A DNA stretch of 64,000 nt from Helicobacter_J cappadocius (GTDB taxonomy: Bacteria; Campylobacterota; Campylobacteria; Campylobacterales; Helicobacteraceae): the NCBI RefSeq assembly GCF_030686155.1, contig NZ_JAUPEV010000009.1, forward strand, positions 17,642 through 81,641, given 5' to 3'. This document shows, piece by piece, positions 26,185 through 35,950 of the stretch (positions are counted from its first letter, which is position 1; each line of letters begins with the position of its first letter). Made by a program: the position numbers and the translations under genes. Below the pieces are notes generated by a model. It worked only from the letters and a program-made list of their open reading frames with translations, ran no database searches and was not told the DNA's origin.

Positions 26185-27072
26185 TTAATGCCATAATATA
26201 GTCCGATAAGAATTTTTACCCCTAACAACCCTTCCAATACAACTAATACTAACCCTATAAAGATTTGCTATTTTTTTAGTGTGCAAATAGTCTTTTGGAG
26301 AAATACAAAAAAGCATTTCATATTCTTCTCCGCTTTGATATATCTTATCATGAGGATTTTTTAGTTTGAAAAAAAGTTTATTTATTTTAGAAAGTCTGTT
26401 AAGTTCAGCATTGATGCCATCTGAAATATCTATTCCCAAATGTGCAAATCTGGCAATAGCATAAATAAAATCAAGTCTCAAAATAGGTTCATAAAATCTG
26501 GATTTTTTATCCCATCTTGCCCCTGTGCTCAATAATTTCTTAAGCTCTGCATAGCTTCCTCCAACCCTACCTGTATGAATAATAAGATCCCCTATCTTCG
26601 CCCCCACTCTAAAAAGAGGTTTTGAACGTATTTGACCGATCATACTAATAGATATTCCAAACTCTCTCCCACAAATAGTGTCCCCACCAATAATCTTGAT
26701 ACAAAACTCGTTGCAAACTTTCTTAATGCCGAAAATAAAATCATCTATAAAATCCTTAGTTGCATCTTTGGGAATACACACTCCTAAAAGAGCATATTTT
26801 GGGATTGCATTCATTGCTAAAATATCTGATATATTTATCAAAAATGCCTTTTGGGCAATCTCCCTAGCAGAGAACCATTCCTTTTTAAAATGCACCCCCT
26901 CCCAAAACATATCCATCGCATACACAGGAGATGCGATATCATTAGGAAGGCACAACCCTCTCCCTTTATGCAAACTAATGGGGTTATTTGAAAATACTAC
27001 AGCATCATCTCCAATTCCCTTTGTGATACCTGTATCAATCAATTTTTGAAGAAAGTAAGATTCTTTGTCCAT
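26185..27072 (-). CDS. thiL: Thiamine-monophosphate kinase
   Basis: ThiL phosphorylates thiamine monophosphate to thiamine diphosphate, the coenzyme that Dxs in this window needs. The 295-residue protein has the AIRS/PurM-type fold with GIGDDAVV near 20, MDMFWEGVHF (about 55) and IIGGDT (about 125), all ThiL metal/ATP motifs. The start codon overlaps the nadC stop codon by one base (TAATG), so translation is coupled. It is the last gene of the run that begins near nnr. Confidence 0.92.
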   Translation of the reverse strand: MDKESYFLQKLIDTGITKGIGDDAVVFSNNPISLHKGRGLCLPNDIASPVYAMDMFWEGVHFKKEWFSAREIAQKAFLINISDILAMNAIPKYALLGVCIPKDATKDFIDDFIFGIKKVCNEFCIKIIGGDTICGREFGISISMIGQIRSKPLFRVGAKIGDLIIHTGRVGGSYAELKKLLSTGARWDKKSRFYEPILRLDFIYAIARFAHLGIDISDGINAELNRLSKINKLFFKLKNPHDKIYQSGEEYEMLFCISPKDYLHTKKIANLYRVSISCIGRVVRGKNSYRTILWH

Positions 27073-27905
27073 TATGCCATTTTCATACTCATATCAACCC
27101 AGACCGCTTGATGAATAAGAGAGCCTATGCTAATTGCATCTACTCCGCTTTTGGCATATTCAATAATCGTATCTTTTGTAATTCTTCCGCTTCCTTCTAG
27201 CAATACATAAGGATAATTCGCATTCCTAAAATTAACCACCTCTTTGATATCTTCAGGTCGCATATTATCGCACATGACAATATCGACTCCTGATTGCATA
27301 GCAATTTTTGCAAATTCAATGCTTTCACTCTCTATTTCAATCTTTGCTGTCCAAGGAATATATTTTCTTGCATTATCTATAAACGATTTAAGATCTTGAT
27401 TTTTAATATATTTTAAATGAGTGTCCTTTAACATAAGTGTATCATCTAACCCCATTCTATGATTTTTTGCTCCACCGTTTCTAACAGAATATTTTTCAAA
27501 CTCTCTTAAAAGGGGTCGAGTTTTCCTAGTATCCAAAATCGTTATACTAACACCATCAAGCATTTTCATATATCCAAATGTATTACTAGCTATACCGCTA
27601 GAGTGTTGCAAAATATTCAAAATAGTACGTTCAAGTTTTAGTAATATCTTATAGTGTCCATGGAGCTCAATCAAGGTTTGTCCGGAAAAAAATTCTTGAG
27701 TATCTGTTACATTCCATTTACAAGCAATATCATAAATTCTACATATTTCTTGAATATAAACTCCTCCTGAAAAAACTCCATTTTCTTTCGCGATGATTTT
27801 AGCAGTTACTAAAAAATCATCTCCTATCAAACGCTCAAACAAATCTCCCCTACCTAAATCTTCATGTAAAACATCTTTTACAAATTTTTCAATATTCCCA
27901 ATCAT
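27072..27905 (-). CDS. nadC: Nicotinate-nucleotide pyrophosphorylase (quinolinate phosphoribosyltransferase)
   Basis: NadC converts quinolinate and PRPP to nicotinate mononucleotide. The 277-residue protein has EDLGRGDL at the start, LDTRKTRPLLREFEKYSVRNGGAKNHRMGLDD in the middle (substrate-binding arginines, lysine and histidine), and IEIESES, MCDNM and LEGSGRI near the end. It is coupled to nadA upstream and thiL downstream, each by a one-base TAATG overlap. Confidence 0.96.
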   Translation of the reverse strand: MIGNIEKFVKDVLHEDLGRGDLFERLIGDDFLVTAKIIAKENGVFSGGVYIQEICRIYDIACKWNVTDTQEFFSGQTLIELHGHYKILLKLERTILNILQHSSGIASNTFGYMKMLDGVSITILDTRKTRPLLREFEKYSVRNGGAKNHRMGLDDTLMLKDTHLKYIKNQDLKSFIDNARKYIPWTAKIEIESESIEFAKIAMQSGVDIVMCDNMRPEDIKEVVNFRNANYPYVLLEGSGRITKDTIIEYAKSGVDAISIGSLIHQAVWVDMSMKMA

Positions 27906-28915
27906 TATGATAACTCCAACATTTTATCTAAAGCTTTTTTTGCAAATTTAGAAATTTCATCATCAATAGAAATTTCGTTATAAGCACTCTGATTTTTATA
28001 CGCTTGCAATACATCTACAATATCTTTTAAGGTTGTCTCATTCATTGTTGGGCACTCTGGAATAGTACTAGAGAGAACAAAAGTATTCTGTTTGCCATCA
28101 ATAGGAGATCGAAGTCGATTAACCAAGTTAAACTCCGTACCAACTGCAACTTTTTGATCTAATGGTAAAGAATTCACATAGGCAATGATTTGGCTAGTAG
28201 AGCCTACAAAATCAGCTTTTTCAACCACATCTGGGCGACATTCAGGATGCACAACAATAAGAATATCAGGATATTTTTCCCTAAAAAAATCCACATCAGA
28301 AGGAGTAAAGAGCTGATGAACAGAGCAAAATCCATTATAACAAACGACATCTGCATTTAATACTTTTTCTCTACTATCTTGACCTAAAATAGCTGAGTTG
28401 AGATCATTTACCTTAGCAAGATTTTCGCCCAAACATTTATCAGGTAAAAAGAATATTTTCTTACCCTTGTTTCTAGCAAAATCAAATATCTTTTTTGCAT
28501 TACTACTTGTGCAGACCAAACCATCCATCTTGCCAACCTTTGCCTTAACCTCAGCGTTAGAGTTTATATAAGTAATAGGCAAGAGAGTTTCTTTTTTTAT
28601 GCCATAGTCTTCAAAAAGCTCAATACTCTTATCATAATATTCACTACTTATCATCCTGGCCATCGAACAACAAGCGATTTTAGGCATAATTACATCTTTT
28701 TGTGGTGCCAAAATCTTTACGCTCTGCCCCATAAACCCTACTCCGCAAAAAATAATCAATTTTTTTTTGCTTTCACTTGCTCGTTTTGCTAATTCCAAGC
28801 TATCTCCAGTGATATCTGCAATTTCAACAATATCATCTTTTTGATAAAAATGAGCAACCAACAACCCATCTAACTCGCCTAAAAGCTGCTTAATCTTTTT
28901 TTTAGTTTCTTGCAT
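27905..28915 (-). CDS. nadA: Quinolinate synthase
   Basis: NadA makes quinolinate from iminoaspartate and dihydroxyacetone phosphate with a [4Fe-4S] cluster. The 336-residue protein has the triplicated NadA fold; the probable cluster ligands are Cys83, Cys197 (GFCSVHQ) and Cys288 ([11 protein letters not shown]). [14 protein letters not shown] and [11 protein letters not shown] are also family motifs. NadB is not in this window. It lies directly before nadC and 34 nt after psd. Confidence 0.96.
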   Translation of the reverse strand: MQETKKKIKQLLGELDGLLVAHFYQKDDIVEIADITGDSLELAKRASESKKKLIIFCGVGFMGQSVKILAPQKDVIMPKIACCSMARMISSEYYDKSIELFEDYGIKKETLLPITYINSNAEVKAKVGKMDGLVCTSSNAKKIFDFARNKGKKIFFLPDKCLGENLAKVNDLNSAILGQDSREKVLNADVVCYNGFCSVHQLFTPSDVDFFREKYPDILIVVHPECRPDVVEKADFVGSTSQIIAYVNSLPLDQKVAVGTEFNLVNRLRSPIDGKQNTFVLSSTIPECPTMNETTLKDIVDVLQAYKNQSAYNEISIDDEISKFAKKALDKMLELS

Positions 28916-28949
28916 ATCTATATCCTTTTGGGGATTTTCGCATATTTAT

Positions 28950-29744
28950 TCAAACAAACTGACCAACACTATCTCCAAATCTTACCTTTGTATCGCATAA
29001 AGGAGGATTTTTGATATTTTTGATAAACATCACAACCGTTGAACCCATTTTAAACATTCCCAACTCATCCCCCTTTTTGATAGTTTTTGGAATCTCATAG
29101 TGATAGACAATGTTTTGATTTGCGGTTGTATTTGTTTCTACTCTACTTTCAAAATGAAGCACCATTTTTCCGACATTCAAAGCCCCCACTGCTACAAAAT
29201 ACATAATCTCACCTTTAATATCTCTGCATACTAGTACAACGCGTTCATTTTTGATAAATAAATTAGAATTTTTTTTCAATGAAGGTTTATTTACAGGCAA
29301 AAGTTCGCCCCCAAAATAACGAACTTGAAGCACTTCCATATCACATGGTGCGTGATACCTATGATAATCTTTTGGTGAGAGATAAAAATTTATATACAAA
29401 TATTCTTCTTGCAACCCATCCCTCTCTCCTAATAATTCACTCACACGATAAGACATTCCCTTAATCTGCAATGCTGTATCGTTTTGAATTTTTGAACATT
29501 CTGTGATAAGTGAATCACAAGGAGAAATCAAAACATCCTTTGAAAAATCAATTGCTCTATTTCTACACAAAGAACGTGTAAAAAGTGCATTCAAGCTACC
29601 ATAAGATGAAATATCTCCGAATTCACTCATATCGATCTTGAAAATTCTAACATATATAGAGTTGATGATTTTTTGAATAATACTAGGGAAGCTGTGATTA
29701 GCAAATTTCCCAAACAATCTTGAAACCTTATTGTTAAATGCCAT
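28950..29744 (-). CDS. psd: Phosphatidylserine decarboxylase proenzyme
   Basis: Psd makes phosphatidylethanolamine at the inner membrane and activates itself by serinolysis to a pyruvoyl cofactor. The 264-residue form begins at ATG 29744 (MAFNNKVS), chosen because AAGGA lies 6 nt upstream and because the longer frame would overlap bpt by 50 nt. The self-cleavage site reads FKMGSTVV, that is MGST instead of the usual LGST, with Gly-Ser kept. HRYHAPCDMEV and the ESRVETNT segment also match the family. The 11-nt overlap with bpt suggests coupling. Confidence 0.93.
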   Translation of the reverse strand: MAFNNKVSRLFGKFANHSFPSIIQKIINSIYVRIFKIDMSEFGDISSYGSLNALFTRSLCRNRAIDFSKDVLISPCDSLITECSKIQNDTALQIKGMSYRVSELLGERDGLQEEYLYINFYLSPKDYHRYHAPCDMEVLQVRYFGGELLPVNKPSLKKNSNLFIKNERVVLVCRDIKGEIMYFVAVGALNVGKMVLHFESRVETNTTANQNIVYHYEIPKTIKKGDELGMFKMGSTVVMFIKNIKNPPLCDTKVRFGDSVGQFV

Positions 29745-30474
29745 TGTTTTCCTTTTGATAGATTTTCCAACAAGGTTCATCAAATAAATCAGGGGCGTTT
29801 TTTAAAAACTCAAAAGGTTTAAAACGTTCTTTATAACCCATACAATAGTGATCTTTAATCCAATATCCTGGATAAAAATATTTCAATCCCCTCTCCTTTG
29901 CTATCTTAATTTGAGTTAAAATATTCAATGTTCCAAGACTCAAGTCCAAAAAGTCATGGTCATAAAAAAAATAAATCGAAGACATGCTATCTAAAAGTAT
30001 ATCCAAAAGCCCTACTCCTATGAGTCTATCATCAAAATAATAAGAAAGCTCAAAGCCAAAATCCATCTCTCCTTCCACAAACATATCTGCGTAACTATCT
30101 AAATCAATTCCTCTGTAATCCCAACCTTTTTTTTCCATCATTTTTCTGTGATATTTATCATATAAAGCGAGTTTTAGATTATCTACACTCGGGCGAGAAA
30201 GTAAAATTTTTAGAGATTGATTTTTTTTAAAAACCCGCTTATGATTTTTAGTAAATTCAAATTCATTTACAAGCTGACGAATAGAAATACAATCTGTGCA
30301 ACCTTGACATACTGGGACAAAAAAATATTTTCCAAATCTTCTCCAGCCTCTCTGAAGAAGACCTTTATAAAAATATGTGCGACACTCTTCGATGTACATA
30401 TACTGGAATTGACTTTTTTTTGTTTCTATGTAACTGCAAGTTTTTTGATCTGAATAAAACTCTACAATACGCAT
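29734..30474 (-). CDS. bpt: Aspartate/glutamate leucyltransferase (N-end rule)
   Basis: Bpt attaches leucine from Leu-tRNA to proteins with N-terminal Asp or Glu, marking them for ClpAP-type degradation. The 246-residue protein has the N-terminal ATE domain, although its usual cysteine pair is altered, and CQGCTDCISIRQLVNEF near 58-75. The C-terminal GNAT-like domain includes YDHDFLDLSLGTLNILTQI and YPGYWIKDHYCMGYKERFKP. The gene is 14 nt after the coiled-coil/HTH gene and overlaps psd. Confidence 0.9.
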   Translation of the reverse strand: MRIVEFYSDQKTCSYIETKKSQFQYMYIEECRTYFYKGLLQRGWRRFGKYFFVPVCQGCTDCISIRQLVNEFEFTKNHKRVFKKNQSLKILLSRPSVDNLKLALYDKYHRKMMEKKGWDYRGIDLDSYADMFVEGEMDFGFELSYYFDDRLIGVGLLDILLDSMSSIYFFYDHDFLDLSLGTLNILTQIKIAKERGLKYFYPGYWIKDHYCMGYKERFKPFEFLKNAPDLFDEPCWKIYQKENNGI

Positions 30475-30488
30475 CTATTGAAAATCTT

Positions 30489-31007
30489 CTACTTAATATC
30501 AGCGAGTTTTAAAATAAATTCCACTTCACCCTTGCCAACTCTAAGTTCTTTAGCAATAGAATCTATACTCCAGCCATCTTGAAACATTTTAATGATACGA
30601 TTCTCATCAACATCTGTGCTGCTAGGAGAAAAATGTCCAAATTCCCTGATTTTGTTTTCAAGTGCGATGATTTTTTCTTCAAAATAATCCCTATCTTTTT
30701 CTAAAACTTCTTGAATTCCGTGAATTTGCGAAGAAAGATTTGTAAGACCAGAATTAAGATTGTTTTTGACCTCATTTTTTATATTCGCACCCAATGTAGA
30801 GTTTGCGAACTCGCTTTGGGTTTCATTTTCTTGTATCCATTTTTTTGTCTTATAAATCTCTTTACTTAGAGCTTCAATGGCTTTTTCTAAACGTTGAGTT
30901 TTTTTTGCAACATCTTTATCTTTGATATAAATATACAAAATCAAAAATACCAATATTAACAACAATGCTCCAGATACCATTAACAAAAACTCTGAGTCAA
31001 AAACCAT
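30489..31007 (-). CDS. Membrane-anchored coiled-coil protein with C-terminal helix-turn-helix-like motif
   Basis: A 172-residue protein of unknown function. A single membrane helix (about 7-28) is followed by a coiled coil at about 30-125, and then a short motif, ENRIIKMFQDGWSIDSIAKELRVGKGEVEFILKL (132-168), that reads like a helix-turn-helix of the recombinase/sigma-region-4 kind. I recall this as the DUF6115 type found beside mqnP in Helicobacter. The start overlaps the upstream stop by one base (TAATG). A role in envelope or DNA-membrane organisation is only a guess. Confidence 0.7.
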   Translation of the reverse strand: MVFDSEFLLMVSGALLLILVFLILYIYIKDKDVAKKTQRLEKAIEALSKEIYKTKKWIQENETQSEFANSTLGANIKNEVKNNLNSGLTNLSSQIHGIQEVLEKDRDYFEEKIIALENKIREFGHFSPSSTDVDENRIIKMFQDGWSIDSIAKELRVGKGEVEFILKLADIK

Positions 31008-31561
31008 TATCTATCCTTTGTGTTATGTTTTAATCTAAGATTTTCCATTTCTTTATTTGCGATATACATATCAAAATCCTCTATATTTTTTTGGTGCATT
31101 TTTGTGATTTTGACAACACGTCTGTCAATAGCTTTTCCAAAAATAGCAACAATTCGTTTTGGAAAAACTGGCAACTCAAATCGCAAATAATAATCTACGT
31201 CAACTTCAAAATCTGCAATTTCTGTGCAGATCACTCCATGCCCTAATGCAGAAATAAAACCTTTTTTTTCTAATGGATACAATTTGATCTCATTTTTATT
31301 AATAAGATTTTCTATAGAAATAAGCTTACGATAAATTTGATCTAAAACTTCCAATATTATTTCATTATCTCCATCAAGTTTGTTTTTCGATTTTAAACGT
31401 TCTAACCATTGTTCAAAACCATCGGTATTTATATTTGTAATTTGATTATATTCTTGATTATAAATACCTGAATCTTTAGCATATAAAAGCTCAAGCGCAC
31501 AAGGAACAATGCGTGTAAAAATACCATTATTCTTACAAATTTCTATAAATTCAGATTCCAT
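31007..31561 (-). CDS. Conserved hypothetical protein with possible PilZ-like C-terminal domain
   Basis: A 184-residue soluble protein from ATG 31561 (MESEFIEIC), chosen for an AGGA site about 7 nt upstream; the frame runs a little further into mqnP. I do not recognise a characterised family. The N-terminal 110 residues are mostly helical. The C-terminal 80 (LYPLEKKGFISALGHGV.., FELPVFPKRIVAIFGKA.., then a closing helix) have the strand order of a PilZ barrel, without a clear RxxxR / DxSxxG cyclic-di-GMP motif. It is translationally coupled to the neighbouring coiled-coil gene, which suggests a shared role. Confidence 0.5.
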   Translation of the reverse strand: MESEFIEICKNNGIFTRIVPCALELLYAKDSGIYNQEYNQITNINTDGFEQWLERLKSKNKLDGDNEIILEVLDQIYRKLISIENLINKNEIKLYPLEKKGFISALGHGVICTEIADFEVDVDYYLRFELPVFPKRIVAIFGKAIDRRVVKITKMHQKNIEDFDMYIANKEMENLRLKHNTKDR

Positions 31562-32438
31562 AAAACATCCTAGCAAAACCATCAATCAAAATAAAAATAA
31601 AAAAAATAAAACCTAAATATCCATTTGTTACGAAAAAAGCTTTTGGAATATTTCTAAAATCTAAACTCACTAGATATTGCTCATAAATAAGCATGGTCAT
31701 AGAAATCAAAAGACCTATATAGGAAAAAAACCATCCTTGAGAAAAATAAACAAACAATGCCCAAAAAATCACAGCAATAAAGTGAAAAATTCTGGAAATA
31801 ATTAAGGTTTTTCTCTCTCCAAAAGCAGAAGGGATTGAATACAATTTTTCTTCTCTATCAAACTCAATGTCTTGAAGGGAGTATAATAAATCAAACCCAG
31901 CGACCCAAAAAATAACACCAACACACAAGAATACACTCCATAAAGGAATCCACCCTTCCACAGCTATCACACCAGCAATTGGAGCTAACCCTAAAGAAAT
32001 ACCCAAAATCAAATGTGCCAAATAGCTGAATCTCTTCATATATGAATACCCCCCAAGCACAATCAAAAATGGGACAGAAAGATAAAAAGCTAGATTGTTG
32101 ATAAAATAGCTTGTCAAAACAAAAATAATTGCATTTATAATACAAAACAACAACATAGCCAATGGAGAAATTCTTCCATCCACACTAGGTCTTTTATTTG
32201 TTCGAGAGTTTTTAATATCAATATCACGGTCACAATATCGATTAAAACCCATTGCAAAATTTCTAGCACTCACCAATGCCAAAGCACACAAAACTAAGGT
32301 ATCAAAACCAAACCAAACGCTTTTATTGATCTCCATAGAGGCTACAACCATGGCAATCAAAATAAATGCTCCAGAAAAAACGGTATGCTCAAATGCCACT
32401 AATTCGCTAAAATTTTTGATTTTTTTAAACACTTTCAA
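31551..32438 (-). CDS. mqnP: UbiA-family prenyltransferase of the futalosine menaquinone pathway
   Basis: An integral-membrane prenyltransferase of 295 residues with about eight to nine helices. The first aspartate-rich motif is NRYCDRDID (Asn66, Asp70, Asp72, Asp74); the second is DLLYSLQDIEFDREE. It was traditionally annotated ubiA, but Helicobacter makes menaquinone through futalosine and lacks ubiquinone, so MqnP, which prenylates the 1,4-dihydroxy-6-naphthoate precursor, is the likely identity. It overlaps the next gene by 11 nt and follows the DUF502 gene by 10 nt. Confidence 0.85.
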   Translation of the reverse strand: MKVFKKIKNFSELVAFEHTVFSGAFILIAMVVASMEINKSVWFGFDTLVLCALALVSARNFAMGFNRYCDRDIDIKNSRTNKRPSVDGRISPLAMLLFCIINAIIFVLTSYFINNLAFYLSVPFLIVLGGYSYMKRFSYLAHLILGISLGLAPIAGVIAVEGWIPLWSVFLCVGVIFWVAGFDLLYSLQDIEFDREEKLYSIPSAFGERKTLIISRIFHFIAVIFWALFVYFSQGWFFSYIGLLISMTMLIYEQYLVSLDFRNIPKAFFVTNGYLGFIFFIFILIDGFARMFYGI

Positions 32439-32448
32439 TCTTCCTTAA

Positions 32449-32991
32449 TCACTTGATGCCCAATGAGACGACTTTTTTAAGTCCCTCTGAAACACTCATA
32501 TCTATCCTTTGCACCTTAGAAGAATGTGCTCGAAGCAAGATACCTGAGGTAGGATTTGGGGTTGTGGGAACAAATATCCAATAAAAACCTTCTTCTTCTT
32601 TTGTAATAAATCCTATTACACTGTTTCCAGCTAAATCAATATAAGCAACACCTAGATAATTATCTCCTCCTTTTCCAGAAAACATTTTTACAATGTCTTT
32701 AAGCACTGTATAAATAGTTGCAACACCCGGAATTTTGCTTATAAGGAGTTCAGAAACCCTCACCAATAAAAACTCTTTATTTTTTTCAAATAAATATCCC
32801 GAATAAATAAGCAAAATCACCATAATAAGAAGAATACCAATCGTAGCACTCACGCTATTAGCAGTGGTATCAAAAAGTATTTCCACAAACCCCTTTATAA
32901 AACCAAATATAAAAGATAAAAACCACAACAAAATAATAATAGGTAACAATACTATTACACCCTTACCCAACAACCTAAAAATTACACTCAT
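32449..32991 (-). CDS. DUF502 family inner-membrane protein
   Basis: A 180-residue protein with two membrane helices (about 9-36 and 46-68) and a soluble C-terminal domain. PGVATIYTVLKDIVKMFSG and FVPTTPNPTSGILL are the signatures of DUF502. No biochemical role is known to me. It lies 43 nt after comEC and 10 nt before mqnP. Confidence 0.85.
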   Translation of the reverse strand: MSVIFRLLGKGVIVLLPIIILLWFLSFIFGFIKGFVEILFDTTANSVSATIGILLIMVILLIYSGYLFEKNKEFLLVRVSELLISKIPGVATIYTVLKDIVKMFSGKGGDNYLGVAYIDLAGNSVIGFITKEEEGFYWIFVPTTPNPTSGILLRAHSSKVQRIDMSVSEGLKKVVSLGIK

Positions 32992-33034
32992 TTATTTCCT
33001 TGATTTTTTCTATTGCAATTGTACAATCTTTTGA

Positions 33035-34405
33035 CTATAAAAAATATAAATATTTTAAAACTAGAAATACAAAAAAAGCAAGACTAAAAAGGTTTAAAAT
33101 CCAATATGTCTTCTGGGATTTTATTGACCAAAGAGATAATACCACATAGCTACAAGTTAGCCACCAAGGTGCATAATATTCAATAAAAGGTGGTTTGATG
33201 GGTAAAACTCTCCAAAAAAAATCATCCAAAAAATAACCCCAATGAAAAAAATGTAGTACCAAGCTCAATGGAAAAAATACCACAAAAACAATACCCACAG
33301 GAATTGAAATTAGTTGATAAGGGGAAAAGTAAGGAAAAAAATAATGTACAATAGGAGCAATATTCCAAAAAATAGCAAAATTAAAACATATCCAATAAGG
33401 GATTTTTGAAATCTTGGGAAAATGACGCATGAATAAAAAAATATAAAATACCCCCGCGACCGATAAAATAAACCCTATATTAAATATAATACTAGGAGAA
33501 AATGCGATACAAAACAAACAAACAAAAAATAACAATGGAAAACTTACCAGTCTAACTCCACTAAAATAAACTAAAAACCCCATTGCAGCCATAACAAAAG
33601 AGCGAAAAAAAGATGGTTGATAATCTAACAACAAAAGATAAGCAAACATAAAGGCTAATATAATGGATCCAAGATCATAGGCTTCATTTCGATAAGGAAA
33701 ATATCGTTTTTGAAAATATCTATAAAATGGACAAAATAAAGCATATAAGAATGCACTCAAAATTCCTAAATGAAAACCACTTATGGCAATAATATGGGCA
33801 AGTCCAAGCGTATTTGAAAGATCACGCCAACTTTTATGCAAAGGATCTGCTATAAACAATGCACGATAAAGATTACCAACTAAATTTTCTTGATATTTTT
33901 GGTTTGTTGGTTTATCAAGCCCTACAGATTCTATAGATTTAATAGGATGTTGAAAATCAATAAAATCTCTTATTTTGTCCCTATAATCTCTTTGATGCAA
34001 AAGCGATATACTATAGACATTCAAATAACAGCTTTTAAGGAATTGTATAAAATTGCATTTGCTCAATTGCCCGTAAAATCTACCATAGCGATTAATAATG
34101 TTTTTAATATCTTCTTTTGTTGTAGCGTAAAATATATTCCCATTAAAATCAGATATTTTAAGAACAAAATAATGATTGATTTTTTTGAGACCACTTTTAA
34201 GCTCTTTTTCCTTTGTTTTTGGATACTGAAGTATTATCTGTCCAAAAATCTCTTGAGGAGAGGTAAAATTAAGGTTTGAAAATTGATAATATTTAATACC
34301 TAAATTAATAATGCAGATCAACACTAAAATAATAATGACACAAAACCACTCTTTTTTGCCATCAATAAGCTCAATACCGTATGGCGATACTTTAGACTTT
34401 TTCAC
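33035..34405 (-). CDS. comEC: ComEC/Rec2-type DNA uptake channel, short form
   Basis: A 456-residue integral-membrane protein. HIIAISGFHLGILSAFLYAL is the conserved core of the ComEC competence domain, which translocates single-stranded DNA across the inner membrane. The total length covers the OB-like N-terminal region (about 55-150) and the multi-helix domain only; the C-terminal metallo-beta-lactamase-like nuclease domain of Bacillus-type ComEC is absent. The shorter form is also what I recall for H. pylori ComE3/ComEC. It begins 2 nt after dnaB. Confidence 0.88.
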   Translation of the reverse strand: MKKSKVSPYGIELIDGKKEWFCVIIILVLICIINLGIKYYQFSNLNFTSPQEIFGQIILQYPKTKEKELKSGLKKINHYFVLKISDFNGNIFYATTKEDIKNIINRYGRFYGQLSKCNFIQFLKSCYLNVYSISLLHQRDYRDKIRDFIDFQHPIKSIESVGLDKPTNQKYQENLVGNLYRALFIADPLHKSWRDLSNTLGLAHIIAISGFHLGILSAFLYALFCPFYRYFQKRYFPYRNEAYDLGSIILAFMFAYLLLLDYQPSFFRSFVMAAMGFLVYFSGVRLVSFPLLFFVCLFCIAFSPSIIFNIGFILSVAGVFYIFLFMRHFPKISKIPYWICFNFAIFWNIAPIVHYFFPYFSPYQLISIPVGIVFVVFFPLSLVLHFFHWGYFLDDFFWRVLPIKPPFIEYYAPWWLTCSYVVLSLWSIKSQKTYWILNLFSLAFFVFLVLKYLYFL

Positions 34406-34407
34406 AC

Positions 34408-35871
34408 TTAGATATGACTGATATCAATTTTTGTAGGACTATAAGAACTCTCAACTTCTTGAGCAATATCTTCAAAACGAGTATAAATTCCACGATATTG
34501 AATTTTTATACTCCTAACTTCTCCATTTCTATTTTTTGCCAAAATAAGTTCTGCTGATTCTCCAAGTCCGCTATTTTTATGTTCCTCTTCCCTATTTCTT
34601 TTTAACTCATCTTGATATTCTTTATATTTTTTTTCATCTTCTTTTTTAAGTTTGGCAAGTTTATTTTCTTCATCTCTTCTTCTATAAACACCATCACGAT
34701 ACAAAAACAAAATTACATCAGCATCTTGCTCTATTGATCCAGATTCTCTTAGATCTGAAAGCATAGGTTTTTTGTCATCTCGAGATTCAAGAGAACGGTT
34801 TAATTGAGAAAGTGCTATGATTGGAATATCCAACTCTCTAGCGAGTGTTTTAAGACCACGACTGATTTCAGATATTTCCTCGTGTCTTGCCATCTCATTC
34901 CTTCGACTGCTTCCTTTCATTAGTTGCAAATAATCTATAATGGCTATCTCTATATTTTGATTTTGACTTTTGAGTTTTCTAAGCTTAGAACGAAGCTGAT
35001 TAACCGTTAAAGAACTTCCATCATCAATATAAAAATCTTTTGAGCTTATCAAATCTGAACAACGTGTCAATTCAGCCCATTGAGAGTCATCTAAATTTCC
35101 AACCTTGAGATCTTGAAGAGGGATATTCCCCATTGAAGAAAGCAACCTGAGCATCAGTTGTTCAGCAGGCATTTCCAAACTAAATGCCGCTACCCCCTTT
35201 CCTTGTCTGAGTAGAATTTTTTCAGCCATACTCAAAAATAAAGCTGTCTTACCCATAGATGGTCTTGCACCAATAATAATAAGCTCACCCTTGTTAAACC
35301 CTGTAGTGAGACGATTAAGTTCTCTAAAACCTGTATCCAATCCTCTTAAAACATTATTTCCTCTAGACTTGAGTTCTTCGATCATGCCAATGGTACTTTT
35401 GACAATTTCTTGACTTTCTCTAAAATCGCTCTGTGTGTTTTTTATTGAAATGTTGTAAATTTGTTTCTCTACATCATCTAAAATCTCTTCACTGCTAGTT
35501 CCAATATCAAGAGACTTTTCTCTTAAAAAATTTGCCAAAGAATGAAAATCCCTCTTAATGGAGGCATTTTTGAGTTCTTTAATATAACCTTCAATATTAG
35601 CAATAGGGTTAGAAGAAATAATATACAAAAACTCCTCATCGCTTATCTTCTTGTTTCCAGAAAGTTTAGAACGTATCAAATCTTCATCTAGTGGAAGATC
35701 TTGTGCAAAAAGCTCCAAACAAGCTTCAAAAATATTTCTGTGTGGCTTGTGAAAAAAATCCTTTGGTTCGAGCAAATCTTTAATTTCATCAAACTTGGCA
35801 GGATCAAAAATGATTGAGGAGATGACAACTCTCTCAATATTGATATTATGACTATTTGGTATTTCTAGCAT
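34408..35871 (-). CDS. dnaB: Replicative DNA helicase DnaB
   Basis: The hexameric 5'-3' helicase of the replication fork, 487 residues. The N-terminal DnaG-binding domain (about 1-110) is followed by a RecA-type ATPase with Walker A GARPSMGKTALF near 208. Also present are DYLQLMKGSSRRNEMARHEEISEISRGLKTLARELDIP-type motifs (Walker B and helix) and LSQLNRSLESRDDKKPMLSDLRESGSIEQDADV. A charged insertion (about 400-430, Lys/Glu-rich) near the C-terminus resembles the Helicobacter-specific one. No DnaC loader gene is nearby, in line with Helicobacter. Confidence 0.96.
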   Translation of the reverse strand: MLEIPNSHNINIERVVISSIIFDPAKFDEIKDLLEPKDFFHKPHRNIFEACLELFAQDLPLDEDLIRSKLSGNKKISDEEFLYIISSNPIANIEGYIKELKNASIKRDFHSLANFLREKSLDIGTSSEEILDDVEKQIYNISIKNTQSDFRESQEIVKSTIGMIEELKSRGNNVLRGLDTGFRELNRLTTGFNKGELIIIGARPSMGKTALFLSMAEKILLRQGKGVAAFSLEMPAEQLMLRLLSSMGNIPLQDLKVGNLDDSQWAELTRCSDLISSKDFYIDDGSSLTVNQLRSKLRKLKSQNQNIEIAIIDYLQLMKGSSRRNEMARHEEISEISRGLKTLARELDIPIIALSQLNRSLESRDDKKPMLSDLRESGSIEQDADVILFLYRDGVYRRRDEENKLAKLKKEDEKKYKEYQDELKRNREEEHKNSGLGESAELILAKNRNGEVRSIKIQYRGIYTRFEDIAQEVESSYSPTKIDISHI

Positions 35872-35950
35872 TTTTTACCTATCAAAATTTTTTAGAATAT
35901 TCTACTTAATTTTTAATTCTAAGATAATTAAACCAGCAAAAATCTAGATA

